DNA of 64,000 nt from Parapristionchus giblindavisi (taxonomy: Eukaryota > Nematoda > Chromadorea > Rhabditida > Diplogasteridae), in contig CALSFV010000002.1 of NCBI GenBank assembly GCA_943737045.1, positions 806,001 to 870,000 on the forward strand, in the 5' to 3' direction. The notes beneath the pieces were generated by a model, which did not search any database, was not told the DNA's origin, and was given only the letters and a program-made list of their open reading frames with translations. Shown here in pieces: positions 34,901-50,753 of this stretch; the stretch's first letter is position 1, and each line of letters begins with the position of its first letter. Made by a program: the position numbers and the translations under genes.

Positions 34901-36284
34901 TCATTTTCAAATTTCTCAAGTTATTTTGATCATATCAGAGTAAAAGCTACTTTTGTACTTCGATCATTATAGCAGCAGTAAAATATTACAGATCGACATG
35001 ACCTGAAGTGTGTCTCATTCAGAATTTTTTCCTCTTTCACATACTATATCACTTGCTGAGTGTCATTGACAATTTGACTTGTAACGAACTGTTTTGTATC
35101 AAAAACAGAGAGTACCGAAAGATAAATTTACATATTGGCCGTACTGACCACTTTGAAATAGTTTATCTTATTCAGAATTTTTCGCTCTTTCATTTGGTAT
35201 ATGACACGATAGGTTTCATTTTCATTTTCACATTTCTCAAGTTATCTTGATCATATCAGAGTAAAAGCTACTTTTGTACTTCGATCATTATAGCAGCAGT
35301 AAAATATTACAGATTGACAAGACCTGAAGTGTGTCTCATTCAGAATTTTTTCCTCTTTCACATAGTATATCATTCGCTGAGTATCATTGACAATTTGACT
35401 TGTAACGAACTGTTATGTACCAAAAACAGAGAGTACTGAAAGATAAATTTACATATTGGCCGTACTGACCACTTTGAAATAGTTTATCTTATTCAGAATT
35501 TTTCGCTCTTTCATTTGGTATATGACACGATAGGTTTCATTTTCATTTTCAAATTTCTCAAGATATCTTGATCATATCAGAGTAAAAGCTACTTTTGTAC
35601 TTCGATCATTATAGCAGCAGTAAAATATTACAGATCGACATGACCTGAAGTGTGTCTCATTCAGAATTTTTTCCTCTTTCACATAGTATATCACTCGCTG
35701 AGTATCATTGCCAATTTGACTTGTAACGAACTGTTTTGTACCAAAAACAGAGAGTACTGAAAGATAAATTTACATATTGGCCGTACTGACCACTTTGAAA
35801 TAGTTTATCTTATTCAGAATTTTTCGCTCTTTCATTTGGTATATGACACGATAGGTTTCATTTTCATTTTCAAATTTCTCAAGTTATTTTGATCATATCA
35901 GAGTAAAAGCTACTTTTGTACTTCGATCATTATAGCAGCAGTAAAATATTACAGATCGACATGACATGAAGTGTGTCTCATTCAGAATCTTTTCCTCTTT
36001 CACATAGTATATCAATCGCTGAGTATCATTGACAATTTGACTTGTAACGAACTGTTTTGTACCAAAAACAGAGAGTACTGAAAGATAAATTTACATATTG
36101 GCCGTACTGACCACTTTGAAATTGTTTATCTTATTCAGAATTTTTCGCTCTTTCATTTGGTATATGACACGATAGGTTTCATTTTCATTTTCAAATTTCT
36201 CAAGTTATCTTGATCATATCAGAGTAAAAGCTACTTTTGTACTTCGATCATTATAACAGCAGTAAAATATTACAGATTGACAAG
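28906..36284 (+). repeat. Transition zone of the satellite array
   Basis: Monomers here mix variants of the flanking zones. Shorter offsets occur (1,316 bp between 29453 and 30769; 1,927 bp between 33081 and 35008). Variants that dominate the rest of the array, such as GAAATTGTTTATC, CTGTTATGTACC and the seven-T CTTTTTTTACTTCG, first appear between about 33.5 and 34.0 kb. Confidence 0.75.
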
Positions 36285-39200
36285 ACCTGAAGTGTGTCTC
36301 ATTCAGATTTTTTTCCTCTTTCACATACTATATCACTTGCTGAGTGTCATTGACAATTTGACTTGTAACGAACTGTTTTGTATCAAAAAAGGAGAGTACC
36401 GAAAGATAAATTTACATATTGGCCGTACTGACCACATTGAAATAGTTTATCTTATTCAGAATTTTTCGCTCTTTCATTTGGTATATGACACGATAGGTTT
36501 CATTTTCATTTTCAAATTTCTCAAGATATCTTGATCATATCAGAGTAAAAGCTACTTTTGTACTTCGATCATTATAACAGCAGTAAAATATTACAGATTG
36601 ACAAGACCTGAAGTGTGTCTCATTCAGAATTTTTTCCTCTTTCACATAGTATATCATTCGCTGAGTGTCATTGACAATTTGACTTGTAACGAACTGTTAT
36701 GTACCAAAAACAGAGAGTACTGAAAGATAAATTTACATATTGGCCGTACTGACCACTTTGAAATAGTTTATCTTATTCAGAATTTTTCGCTCTTTCATTT
36801 CGTATATGACACGATAGGTTTCATTTTCATTTTCAAATTTCTCAAGTTATCTTGATCATATCAGAGTAAAAGCTACTTTTTTTACTTCGATCATTATAAC
36901 AGCAGTAAAATATTACAGATCGACATGACCTGAAGTGTGTCTCATTCAGAATCTTTTCCTCTTTCACGTAGTATATCACTCGCTGAGTATCATTGCCAAT
37001 TTGACTTGTAACGAACTGTTTTGTACCAAAAACAGAGAGTACTGAAAGATAAATTTACATATTGGCCGTACTGACCACTTTGAAATAGTTTATCTTATTC
37101 AGAATTTTTCGCTCTTTCATTTCGTATATGACACGATAGGTTTCATTTTCATTTTCAAATTTCTCAAGTTATCTTGATCATATCAGAGTAAAAGCTACTT
37201 TTTTTACTTCGATCATTATAGCAGCAGTAAAATATTACAGATCGACATGACATGAAGTGTGTCTCATTCAGAATCTTTTCCTCTTTCACATAGTATATCA
37301 ATCGCTGAGTATCATTGACAATTTGACTTGTAACGAACTGTTTTGTACCAAAAACAGAGAGTACTGAAAGATAAATTTACATATTGGCCGTACTGACCAC
37401 TTTGAAATTGTTTATCTTATTCAGAATTTTTCGCTCTTTCATTTGGTATATGACACGATAGGTTTCATTTTCATTTTCAAATTTCTCAAGTTATCTTGAT
37501 CATATCAGAGTAAAAGCTACTTTTGTACTTCGATCATTATAACAGCAGTAAAATATTACAGATCGACATGACCTGAAGTGTGTCTCATTCAGATTTTTTT
37601 CCTCTTTCACATACTATATCACTTGCTGAGTGTCATTGACAATTTGACTTGTAACGAACTGTTTTGTATCAAAAAAGGAGAGTACCGAAAGATAAATTTA
37701 CATATTGGCCGTACTGACCACATTGAAATAGTTTATCTTATTCAGAATTTTTCGCTCTTTCATTTGGTATATGACACGATAGGTTTCATTTTCATTTTCA
37801 CATTTCTCAAGTTATCTTGATCATATCAGAGTAAAAGCTACTTTTGTACTTCGATCATTATAACAGCAGTAAAATATTACAGATCGACATGACCTGAAGT
37901 GTGTCTCATTCAGAATCTTTTCCTCTTTCACGTAGTATATCACTCGCTGAGTATCATTGCCAATTTGACTTGTAACGAACTGTTTTGTACCAAAAACAGA
38001 GAGTACTGAAAGATAAATTTACATATTGGCCGTACTGACCACTTTGAAATAGTTTATCTTATTCAGAATTTTTCGCTCTTTCATTTCGTATATGACACGA
38101 TAGGTTTCATTTTCATTTTCAAATTTCTCAAGTTATCTTGATCATATCAGAGTAAAAGCTACTTTTTTTACTTCGATCATTATAGCAGCAGTAAAATATT
38201 ACAGATCGACATGACATGAAGTGTGTCTCATTCAGAATCTTTTCCTCTTTCACATAGTATATCAATCGCTGAGTATCATTGACAATTTGACTTGTAACGA
38301 ACTGTTTTGTACCAAAAACAGAGAGTACTGAAAGATAAATTTACATATTGGCCGTACTGACCACTTTGAAATTGTTTATCTTATTCAGAATTTTTCGCTC
38401 TTTCATTTGGTATATGACACGATAGGTTTCATTTTCATTTCAAATTTCTCAAGTTATCTTGATCATATCAGAGTAAAAGCTACTTTTGTACTTCGATCAT
38501 TATAACAGCAGTAAAATATTACAGATCGACATGACCTGAAGTGTGTCTCATTCAGAATTTTTTCCTCTTTCACGTAGTATATCACTCGCTGAGTATCATT
38601 GCCAATTTGACTTGTAACGAACTGTTTTGTACCAAAAACAGAGAGTACTGAAAGATAAATTTACATATTGGCCGTACTGACCACTTTGAAATTGTTTATC
38701 TTATTCAGAATTTTTCGCTCTTTCATTTGGTATATGACACGATAGGTTTCATTTTCATTTTCAAATTTCTCAAGTTATCTTGATCATATCAGAGTAAAAG
38801 CTACTTTTGTACTTCGATCATTATAACAGCAGTAAAATATTACAGATTGACAAGACCTGAAGTGTGTCTCATTCAAAAATTTTTCCTCTTTCACATAGTA
38901 TATCACTCGCTGAGTATCATTGACAATTTGACTTGTAACGAACTGTTTTGTACCAAAAACAGAGAGTACTGAAAGATAAATTTAACCAAAAACAGAGAGT
39001 ACTGAAAGATAAATTTACATATTGGCCGTACTGACCACTTTGAAATAGTTTATCTTATTCAGAATTTTTCGCTCTTTCATTTGGTATATGACACGATAGG
39101 TTTCATTTTCATTTTCAAATTTCTCAAGTTATCTTGATCATATCAGAGTAAAAGCTACTTTTGTACTTCGATCATTATAACAGCAGTAAAATATTACAGA

Positions 39201-42200
39201 TTGACAAGACCTGAAGTGTGTCTCATTCAGAATTTTTTCCTCTTTCACATAGTATATCATTCGCTGAGTATCATTTACAATTTGACTTGTAACGAACTGT
39301 TATGTACCAAAAACAGATAGTACTGAAAGATAAATTTACATATTGGCCGTACTGACCACTTTGAAATAGTTTATCTTATTCAGAATTTTTCGCTCTTTCA
39401 TTTGGTATATGACACGATAGGTTTCATTTTCATTTTCAAATTTCTCAAGTTATCTTGATCATATCAGAGTAAAAGCTACTTTTGTACTTCGATCATTATA
39501 ACGGCAGTAAAATATTACAGATCGACATGACCTGAAGTGTGTCTCATTCAGAATTTTTTCCTCTTTCACGTAGTATATCACTCGCTGAGTATCTTTGCCA
39601 ATTTGACTTGTAACGAACTGTTTTGTACCAAAAACAGAGAGTACTGAAAGATAAATTTACATATTGGCCGTACTGACCACTTTGAAATTGTTTATCTTAT
39701 TCAGAATTTTTCGCTCTTTCATTTGGTATATGACACGATAGGTTTCATTTTCATTTTCAAATTTCTCAAGTTATCTTGATCATATCAGAGTAAAAGCTAC
39801 TTTTGTACTTCGATCATTATAACAGCAGTAAAATATTACAGATTGACAAGACCTGAAGTGTGTCTCATTCAAAAATTTTTCCTCTTTCACATAGTATATC
39901 ACTCGCTGAGTATCATTGACAATTTGACTTGTAACGAACTGTTTTGTACCAAAAACAGAGAGTACTGAAAGATAAATTTAACCAAAAACAGAGAGTACTG
40001 AAAGATAAATTTACATATTGGCCGTACTGACCACTTTGAAATAGTTTATCTTATTCAGAATTTTTCGCTCTTTCATTTGGTATATGACACGATAGGTTTC
40101 ATTTTCATTTTCAAATTTCTCAAGTTATCTTGATCATATCAGAGTAAAAGCTACTTTTTTTACTTCGATCATTATAGCAGCAGTAAAATATTACAGATCG
40201 ACATGACATGAAGTGTGTCTCATTCAGAATCTTTTCCTCTTTCACATAGTATATCAATCGCTGAGTATCATTGCCAATTTGACTTGTAACGAACTGTTTT
40301 GTACCAAAAACAGAGAGTACTGAAGGATAAATTTACATATTGGCCGTACTGACCACTTTGAAATTGTTTATCTTATTCAGAATTTTTCGCTCTTTCATTT
40401 GGTATATGACACGATAGGTTTCATTTTCATTTTCAAATTTCTCAAGTTATCTTGATCATATCAGAGTAAAAGCTACTTTTGTACTTCGATCATTATAACA
40501 GCAGTAAAATATTACAGATTGACAAGACCTGAAGTGTGTCTCATTCAAAAATTTTTCCTCTTTCACATAGTATATCACTCGCTGAGTATCATTGACAATT
40601 TGACTTGTAACGAACTGTTTTGTACCAAAAACAGAGAGTACTGAAAGATAAATTTAACCAAAAACAGAGAGTACTGAAAGATAAATTTACATATTGGCCG
40701 TACTGACCACTTTGAAATAGTTTATCTTATTCAGAATTTTTCGCTCTTTCATTTGGTATATGACACGATAGGTTTCATTTTCATTTTCAAATTTCTCAAG
40801 TTATCTTGATCATATCAGAGTAAAAGCTACTTTTTTTACTTCGATCATTATAGCAGCAGTAAAATATTACAGATCGACATGACATGAAGTGTGTCTCATT
40901 CAGAATCTTTTCCTCTTTCACATAGTATATCAATCGCTGAGTATCATTGCCAATTTGACTTGTAACGAACTGTTTTGTACCAAAAACAGAGAGTACTGAA
41001 GGATAAATTTACATATTGGCCGTACTGACCACTTTGAAATTGTTTATCTTATTCAGAATTTTTCGCTCTTTCATTTGGTATATGACACGATAGGTTTCAT
41101 TTTCATTTTCAAATTTCTCAAGTTATCTTGATCATATCAGAGTAAAAGCTACTTTTGTACTTCGATCATTATAACAGCAGTAAAATATTACAGATTGACA
41201 AGACCTGAAGTGTGTCTCATTCAGAATTTTTTCCTCTTTCACATAGTATATCATTCGCTGAGTATCATTGACAATTTGACTTGTAACGAACTGTTATGTA
41301 CCAAAAACAGAGAGTACTGAAAGATAAATTTACATATTGGCCGTACTGACCACTTTGAAATAGTTTATCTTATTCAGAATTTTTCGCTCTTTCATTTCGT
41401 ATATGACACGATAGGTTTCATTTTCATTTTCAAATTTCTCAAGTTATCTTGATCATATCAGAGTAAAAGCTACTTTTTTTACTTCGATCATTATAACAGC
41501 AGTAAAATATTACAGATCGACATGACCTGAAGTGTGTCTCATTCAGAATCTTTTCCTCTTTCACGTAGTATATCACTCGCTGAGTATCATTGCCAATTTG
41601 ACTTGTAACGAACTGTTTTGTACCAAAAACAGAGAGTACTGAAAGATAAATTTACATATTGGCCGTACTGACCACTTTGAAATAGTTTATCTTATTCAGA
41701 ATTTTTCGCTCTTTCATTTCGTATATGACACGATAGGTTTCATTTTCATTTTCAAATTTCTCAAGTTATCTTGATCATATCAGAGTAAAAGCTACTTTTT
41801 TTACTTCGATCATTATAGCAGCAGTAAAATATTACAGATCGACATGACATGAAGTGTGTCTCATTCAGAATCTTTTCCTCTTTCACATAGTATATCAATC
41901 GCTGAGTATCATTGACAATTTGACTTGTAACGAACTGTTTTGTACCAAAAACAGAGAGTACTGAAAGATAAATTTACATATTGGCCGTACTGACCACTTT
42001 GAAATTGTTTATCTTATTCAGAATTTTTCGCTCTTTCATTTGGTATATGACACGATAGGTTTCATTTTCATTTTCAAATTTCTCAAGTTATCTTGATCAT
42101 ATCAGAGTAAAAGCTACTTTTGTACTTCGATCATTATAACAGCAGTAAAATATTACAGATCGACATGACCTGAAGTGTGTCTCATTCAGATTTTTTTCCT

Positions 42201-45200
42201 CTTTCACATACTATATCACTTGCTGAGTGTCATTGACAATTTGACTTGTAACGAACTGTTTTGTATCAAAAAAGGAGAGTACCGAAAGATAAATTTACAT
42301 ATTGGCCGTACTGACCACATTGAAATAGTTTATCTTATTCAGAATTTTTCGCTCTTTCATTTGGTATATGACACGATAGGTTTCATTTTCATTTTCACAT
42401 TTCTCAAGTTATCTTGATCATATCAGAGTAAAAGCTACTTTTGTACTTCGATCATTATAACAGCAGTAAAATATTACAGATCGACATGACCTGAAGTGTG
42501 TCTCATTCAGAATTTTTTCCTCTTTCACGTAGTATATCACTCGCTGAGTATCATTGCCAATTTGACTTGTAACGAACTGTTTTGTACCAAAAACAGAGAG
42601 TACTGAAAGATAAATTTACATATTGGCCGTACTGACCACTTTGAAATTGTTTATCTTATTCAGAATTTTTCGCTCTTTCATTTGGTATATGACACGAAAG
42701 GTTTCATTTTCATTTTCAAATTTCTCAAGTTATCTTGATCATATCAGAGTAAAAGCTACTTTTGTACTTCGATCATTATAACAGCAGTAAAATATTACAG
42801 ATTGACAAGACCTGAAGTGTGTCTCATTCAAAAATTTTTCCTCTTTCACATAGTATATCACTCGCTGAGTATCATTGACAATTTGACTTGTAACGAACTG
42901 TTTTGTACCAAAAACAGAGAGTACTGAAAGATAAATTTAACCAAAAACAGAGAGTACTGAAAGATAAATTTACATATTGGCCGTACTGACCACTTTGAAA
43001 TAGTTTATCTTATTCAGAATTTTTCGCTCTTTCATTTGGTATATGACACGATAGGTTTCATTTTCATTTCAAATTTCTCAAGTTATCTTGATCATATCAG
43101 AGTAAAAGCTACTTTTGTACTTCGATCATTATAACAGCAGTAAAATATTACAGATCGACATGACCTGAAGTGTGTCTCATTCAGAATTTTTTCCTCTTTC
43201 ACGTAGTATATCACTCGCTGAGTATCATTGCCAATTTGACTTGTAACGAACTGTTTTGTACCAAAAACAGAGAGTACTGAAAGATAAATTTACATATTGG
43301 CCGTACTGACCACTTTGAAATTGTTTATCTTATTCAGAATTTTTCGCTCTTTCATTTGGTATATGACACGATAGGTTTCATTTTCATTTTCAAATTTCTC
43401 AAGTTATCTTGATCATATCAGAGTAAAAGCTACTTTTGTACTTCGATCATTATAACAGCAGTAAAATATTACAGATTGACAAGACCTGAAGTGTGTCTCA
43501 TTCAAAAATTTTTCCTCTTTCACATAGTATATCACTCGCTGAGTATCATTGACAATTTGACTTGTAACGAACTGTTTTGTACCAAAAACAGAGAGTACTG
43601 AAAGATAAATTTAACCAAAAACAGAGAGTACTGAAAGATAAATTTACATATTGGCCGTACTGACCACTTTGAAATAGTTTATCTTATTCAGAATTTTTCG
43701 CTCTTTCATTTGGTATATGACACGATAGGTTTCATTTTCATTTTCAAATTTCTCAAGTTATCTTGATCATATCAGAGTAAAAGCTACTTTTGTACTTCGA
43801 TCATTATAACAGCAGTAAAATATTACAGATTGACAAGACCTGAAGTGTGTCTCATTCAGAATTTTTTCCTCTTTCACATAGTATATCATTCGCTGAGTAT
43901 CATTTACAATTTGACTTGTAACGAACTGTTATGTACCAAAAACAGATAGTACTGAAAGATAAATTTACATATTGGCCGTACTGACCACTTTGAAATAGTT
44001 TATCTTATTCAGAATTTTTCGCTCTTTCATTTGGTATATGACACGATAGGTTTCATTTTCATTTTCAAATTTCTCAAGTTATCTTGATCATATCAGAGTA
44101 AAAGCTACTTTTGTACTTCGATCATTATAACAGCAGTAAAATATTACAGATCGACATGACCTGAAGTGTGTCTCATTCAGAATTTTTTCCTCTTTCACGT
44201 AGTATATCACTCGCTGAGTATCATTGCCAATTTGACTTGTAACGAACTGTTTTGTACCAAAAACAGAGAGTACTGAAAGATAAATTTACATATTGGCCGT
44301 ACTGACCACTTTGAAATTGTTTATCTTATTCAGAATTTTTCGCTCTTTCATTTGGTATATGACACGATAGGTTTCATTTTCATTTTCAAATTTCTCAAGT
44401 TATCTTGATCATATCAGAGTAAAAGCTACTTTTGTACTTCGATCATTATAACAGCAGTAAAATATTACAGATTGACAAGACCTGAAGTGTGTCTCATTCA
44501 AAAATTTTTCCTCTTTCACATAGTATATCACTCGCTGAGTATCATTGACAATTTGACTTGTAACGAACTGTTTTGTACCAAAAACAGAGAGTACTGAAAG
44601 ATAAATTTAACCAAAAACAGAGAGTACTGAAAGATAAATTTACATATTGGCCGTACTGACCACTTTGAAATAGTTTATCTTATTCAGAATTTTTCGCTCT
44701 TTCATTTGGTATATGACACGATAGGTTTCATTTTCATTTTCAAATTTCTCAAGTTATCTTGATCATATCAGAGTAAAAGCTACTTTTGTACTTCGATCAT
44801 TATAACAGCAGTAAAATATTACAGATTGACAAGACCTGAAGTGTGTCTCATTCAGAATTTTTTCCTCTTTCACATAGTATATCATTCGCTGAGTATCATT
44901 TACAATTTGACTTGTAACGAACTGTTATGTACCAAAAACAGATAGTACTGAAAGATAAATTTACATATTGGCCGTACTGACCACTTTGAAATAGTTTATC
45001 TTATTCAGAATTTTTCGCTCTTTCATTTGGTATATGACACGATAGGTTTCATTTTCATTTTCAAATTTCTCAAGTTATCTTGATCATATCAGAGTAAAAG
45101 CTACTTTTGTACTTCGATCATTATAACAGCAGTAAAATATTACAGATCGACATGACCTGAAGTGTGTCTCATTCAGAATTTTTTCCTCTTTCACGTAGTA

Positions 45201-48200
45201 TATCACTCGCTGAGTATCATTGCCAATTTGACTTGTAACGAACTGTTTTGTACCAAAAACAGAGAGTACTGAAAGATAAATTTACATATTGGCCGTACTG
45301 ACCACTTTGAAATTGTTTATCTTATTCAGAATTTTTCGCTCTTTCATTTGGTATATGACACGATAGGTTTCATTTTCATTTTCAAATTTCTCAAGTTATC
45401 TTGATCATATCAGAGTAAAAGCTACTTTTGTACTTCGATCATTATAACAGCAGTAAAATATTACAGATTGACAAGACCTGAAGTGTGTCTCATTCAAAAA
45501 ATTTTTCCTCTTTCACATAGTATATCACTCGCTGAGTATCATTGACAATTTGACTTGTAACGAACTGTTTTGTACCAAAAACAGAGAGTACTGAAAGATA
45601 AATTTAACCAAAAACAGAGAGTACTGAAAGATAAATTTACATATTGGCCGTACTGACCACTTTAAAATAGTTTATCTTATTCAGAATTTTTCGCTCTTTC
45701 ATTTGGTATATGACACGATAGGTTTCATTTTCATTTTCAAATTTCTCAAGTTATCTTGATCATATCAGAGTAAAAGCTACTTTTGTACTTCGATCATTAT
45801 AACAGCAGTAAAATATTACAGATTGACAAGACCTGAAGTGTGTCTCATTCAGAATTTTTTTCCTCTTTCACATAGTATATCATTCGCTGAGTATCATTTA
45901 CAATTTGACTTGTAACGAACTGTTATGTACCAAAAACAGATAGTACTGAAAGATAAATTTACATATTGGCCGTACTGACCACTTTGAAATAGTTTATCTT
46001 ATTCAGAATTTTTCGCTCTTTCATTTGGTATATGACACGATAGGTTTCATTTTCATTTTCAAATTTCTCAAGTTATCTTGATCATATCAGAGTAAAAGCT
46101 ACTTTTTTACTTCGATCATTATAGCAGCAGTAAAATATTACAGATCGACATGACATGAAGTGTGTCTCATTCAGAATCTTTTCCTCTTTCACATAGTATA
46201 TCACTCGCTGAGTATCATTGACAATTTGACTTGTAACGAACTGTTTTTGTACCAAAAACAGAGAGTACTGAAAGATAAATTTACATATTGGCCATACTGA
46301 CCACTTTGAAATAGTTTATCTTATTCAGAATTTTTCGCTCTTTCATTTGGTATATGACACGATAGGTTTCATTTTCATTTTCAAATTTCTCAAGTTTATC
46401 TTGATCATATCAGAGTAAAAGCTACTTTTTTTACTTCGATCATTATAGCAGCAGTAAAAATATTACAGATCGACATGACCTGAAGTGTGTCTCATTCAGA
46501 TTTTTTTCCTCTTTCACATACTATATCACTTGCTGAGTGTCATTGACAATTTGACTTGTAACGAACTGTTTTGTATCAAAAAAGGAGAGTACCGAAAGAT
46601 AAATTTACATATTGGCCGTACTGACCACATTGAAATAGTTTATCTTATTCAGAATTTTTCGCTCTTTCATTTGGTATATGACACGATAGGTTTCATTTTC
46701 ATTTTCACATTTCTCAAGTTATCTTGATCATATCAGAGTAAAAGCTACTTTTGTACTTCGATCATTATAACAGCAGTAAAATATTACAGATCGACATGAC
46801 CTGAAGTGTGTCTCATTCAGAATTTTTTCCTCTTTCACGTAGTATATCTACTCGCTGAGTATCATTGCCAATTTGACTTGTAACGAACTGTTTTTGTACC
46901 AAAAACAGAGAGTACTGAAAGATAAATTTACATATTGGCCGTACTGACCACTTTGAAATTGTTTATCTTATTCAGAATTTTTCGCTCTTTCATTTGGTAT
47001 ATGACACGATAGGTTTCATTTTCATTTTCAAATTCTCAAGTTATCTTGATCATATCAGAGTAAAAGCTACTTTTTGTACTTCGATCATTATAGCAGCAGT
47101 AAAATATTACAGATCGACATGACCTGAAGTGTGTCTCATTCAGAATTTTTTCCTCTTTCACATAGTATATCACTCGCTGAGTATCATTGACAATTTGACT
47201 TGTAACGAACTGTTTTGTACCAAAAACAGAGAGTACTGAAAGATAAATTTAACCAAAAACAGAGAGTACTGAAAGATAAATTTACATATTGGCCATACTG
47301 ACCACTTTGAAATAGTTTATCTTATTCAGAATTTTTCGCTCTTTCATTTGGTATATGACACGATAGGTTTCATTTTCATTTTCAAATTTCTCAAGTTATC
47401 TTGATCATATCAGAGTAAAAGCTACTTTTTTACTTCGATCATTATAGCAGCAGTAAAATATTACAGATCGACATGACCTGAAGTGTGTCTCATTCAGATC
47501 TTTTTCCTCTTTCACATACTATATCACTTGCTGAGTGTCATTGACAATTTGACTTGTAACGAACTGTTTTGTATCAAAAAAGGAGAGTACCGAAAGATAA
47601 ATTTACATATTGGCCGTACTGACCACATTGAAATAGTTTATCTTATTCAGAATTTTTCGCTCTTTCATTTGGTATATGACACGATAGGTTTCATTTTCAT
47701 TTTCACATTTCTCAAGTTATCTTGATCATATCAGAGTAAAAGCTACTTTTGTACTTCGATCATTATAACAGCAGTAAAATATTACAGATCGACATGACCT
47801 GAAGTGTGTCTCATTCAGAATTTTTTCCTCTTTCACGTAGTATATCACTCGCTGAGTATCATTGCCAATTTGACTTGTAACGAACTGTTTTGTACCAAAA
47901 ACAGAGAGTACTGAAAGATAAATTTACATATTGGCCGTACTGACCACTTTGAAATTGTTTATCTTATTCAGAATTTTTCGCTCTTTCATTTGGTATATGA
48001 CACGATAGGTTTCATTTTCATTTTCAAATTTCTCAAGTTATCTTGATCATATCAGAGTAAAAGCTACTTTTGTACTTCGATCATTATAACAGCAGTAAAA
48101 TATTACAGATTGACAAGACCTGAAGTGTGTCTCATTCAAAAATTTTTCCTCTTTCACATAGTATATCACTCGCTGAGTATCATTGACAATTTGACTTGTA

Positions 48201-50753
48201 ACGAACTGTTTTGTACCAAAAACAGAGAGTACTGAAAGATAAATTTAACCAAAAACAGAGAGTACTGAAAGATAAATTTACATATTGGCCGTACTGACCA
48301 CTTTGAAATAGTTTATCTTATTCAGAATTTTTCGCTCTTTCATTTGGTATATGACACGATAGGTTTCATTTTCATTTTCAAATTTCTCAAGTTATCTTGA
48401 TCATATCAGAGTAAAAGCTACTTTTGTACTTCGATCATTATAACAGCAGTAAAATATTACAGATCGACATGACCTGAAGTGTGTCTCATTCAGAATTTTT
48501 TCCTCTTTCACGTAGTATATCACTCGCTGAGTATCATTGCCAATTTGACTTGTAACGAACTGTTTTGTACCAAAAACAGAGAGTACTGAAAGATAAATTT
48601 ACATATTGGCCGTACTGACCACTTTGAAATTGTTTATCTTATTCAGAATTTTTCGCTCTTTCATTTGGTATATGACACGATAGGTTTCATTTTCATTTTC
48701 AAATTTCTCAAGTTATCTTGATCATATCAGAGTAAAAGCTACTTTTGTACTTCGATCATTATAACAGCAGTAAAATATTACAGATTGACAAGACCTGAAG
48801 TGTGTCTCATTCAAAAATTTTTCCTCTTTCACATAGTATATCACTCGCTGAGTATCATTGACAATTTGACTTGTAACGAACTGTTTTGTACCAAAAACAG
48901 AGAGTACTGAAAGATAAATTTAACCAAAAACAGAGAGTACTGAAAGATAAATTTACATATTGGCCATACTGACCACTTTGAAATAGTTTATCTTATTCAG
49001 AATTTTTCGCTCTTTCATTTGGTATATGACACGATAGGTTTCATTTTCATTTTCAAATTTCTCAAGTTATCTTGATCATATCAGAGTAAAAGCTACTTTT
49101 TTACTTCGATCATTATAGCAGCAGTAAAATATTACAGATCGACATGACCTGAAGTGTGTCTCATTCAGAATTTTTTCCTCTTTCACATAGTATATCACTC
49201 GCTGAGAATCATTGGCAATTTGACTTGTAACGAACTGTTTTGTACCAAAAACAGAGAGTACTGAAAGATAAATTTACATATTGGCCGTACTGACCACTTT
49301 GAAATTGTTTATCTTATTCAGAATTTTTCGCTCTTTCATTTGGTATATGACACGATAGGTTTCATTTTCATTTTCAAATTTCTCAAGTTATCTTGATCAT
49401 ATCAGAGTAAAAGCTACTTTTGTACTTCGATCATTATAACAGCAGTAAAATATTACAGATTGACAAGACCTGAAGTGTGTCTCATTCAGAATTTTTTCCT
49501 CTTTCACATAGTATATCATTCGCTGAGTATCATTGACAATTTGACTTGTAACGAACTGTTATGTACCAAAAACAGAGAGTACTGAAAGATAAATTTACAT
49601 ATTGGCCGTACTGACCACTTTGAAATAGTTTATCTTATTCAGAATTTTTCGCTCTTTCATTTCGTATATGACACGATAGGTTTCATTTTCATTTTCAAAT
49701 TTCTCAAGTTATCTTGATCATATCAGAGTAAAAGCTACTTTTTTTACTTCGATCATTATAGCAGCAGTAAAATATTACAGATCGACATGACATGAAGTGT
49801 GTCTCATTCAGAATCTTTTCCTCTTTCACATAGTATATCAATCGCTGAGTATCATTGCCAATTTGACTTGTAACGAACTGTTTTGTACCAAAAACAGAGA
49901 GTACTGAAAGATAAATTTACATATTGGCCGTACTGACCACTTTGAAATTGTTTATCTTATTCAGAATTTTTCGCTCTTTCATTTGGTATATGACACGATA
50001 GGTTTCATTTTCATTTTCAAATTTCTCAAGTTATCTTGATCATATCAGAGTAAAAGCTACTTTTGTACTTCGATCATTATAACAGCAGTAAAATATTACA
50101 GATTGACATGACCTGAAGTGTGTCTCATTCAGAATCTTTTCCTCTTTCACGTAGTATATCACTCGCTGAGTATCATTGCCAATTTGACTTGTAACGAACT
50201 GTTTTGTACCAAAAACAGAGAGTACTGAAAGATAAATTTACATATTGGCCGTACTGACCACTTTGAAATAGTTTATCTTATTCAGAATTTTTCGCTCTTT
50301 CATTTCGTATATGACACGATAGGTTTCATTTTCATTTTCAAATTTCTCAAGTTATCTTGATCATATCAGAGTAAAAGCTACTTTTTTTACTTCGATCATT
50401 ATAGCAGCAGTAAAATATTACAGATCGACATGACATGAAGTGTGTCTCATTCAGAATCTTTTCCTCTTTCACATAGTATATCAATCGCTGAGTATCATTG
50501 ACAATTTGACTTGTAACGAACTGTTTTGTACCAAAAACAGAGAGTACTGAAAGATAAATTTACATATTGGCCGTACTGACCACTTTGAAATTGTTTATCT
50601 TATTCAGAATTTTTCGCTCTTTCATTTGGTATATGACACGATAGGTTTCATTTTCATTTTCAAATTTCTCAAGTTATCTTGATCATATCAGAGTAAAAGC
50701 TACTTTTGTACTTCGATCATTATAACAGCAGTAAAATATTACAGATCGACATG
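36285..50753 (+). repeat. 14,469-bp higher-order repeat, copy A
   Basis: The block of roughly 44 monomers recurs after 14,469 bp. Paired landmarks are 37578/52047 (14,469), 42175/56645 (14,470) and 47483/61948 (14,465). The small deviations are fully explained by one-base indels I located in each copy. Private variants such as the AACGGCAG monomer (39502, 53970) and TATCTTTGCC (39591, 54059) are shared. Inside the block a 4,597-bp sub-repeat links 37578 with 42175. The exact start is fuzzy because the preceding monomer is also similar. Confidence 0.88.
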
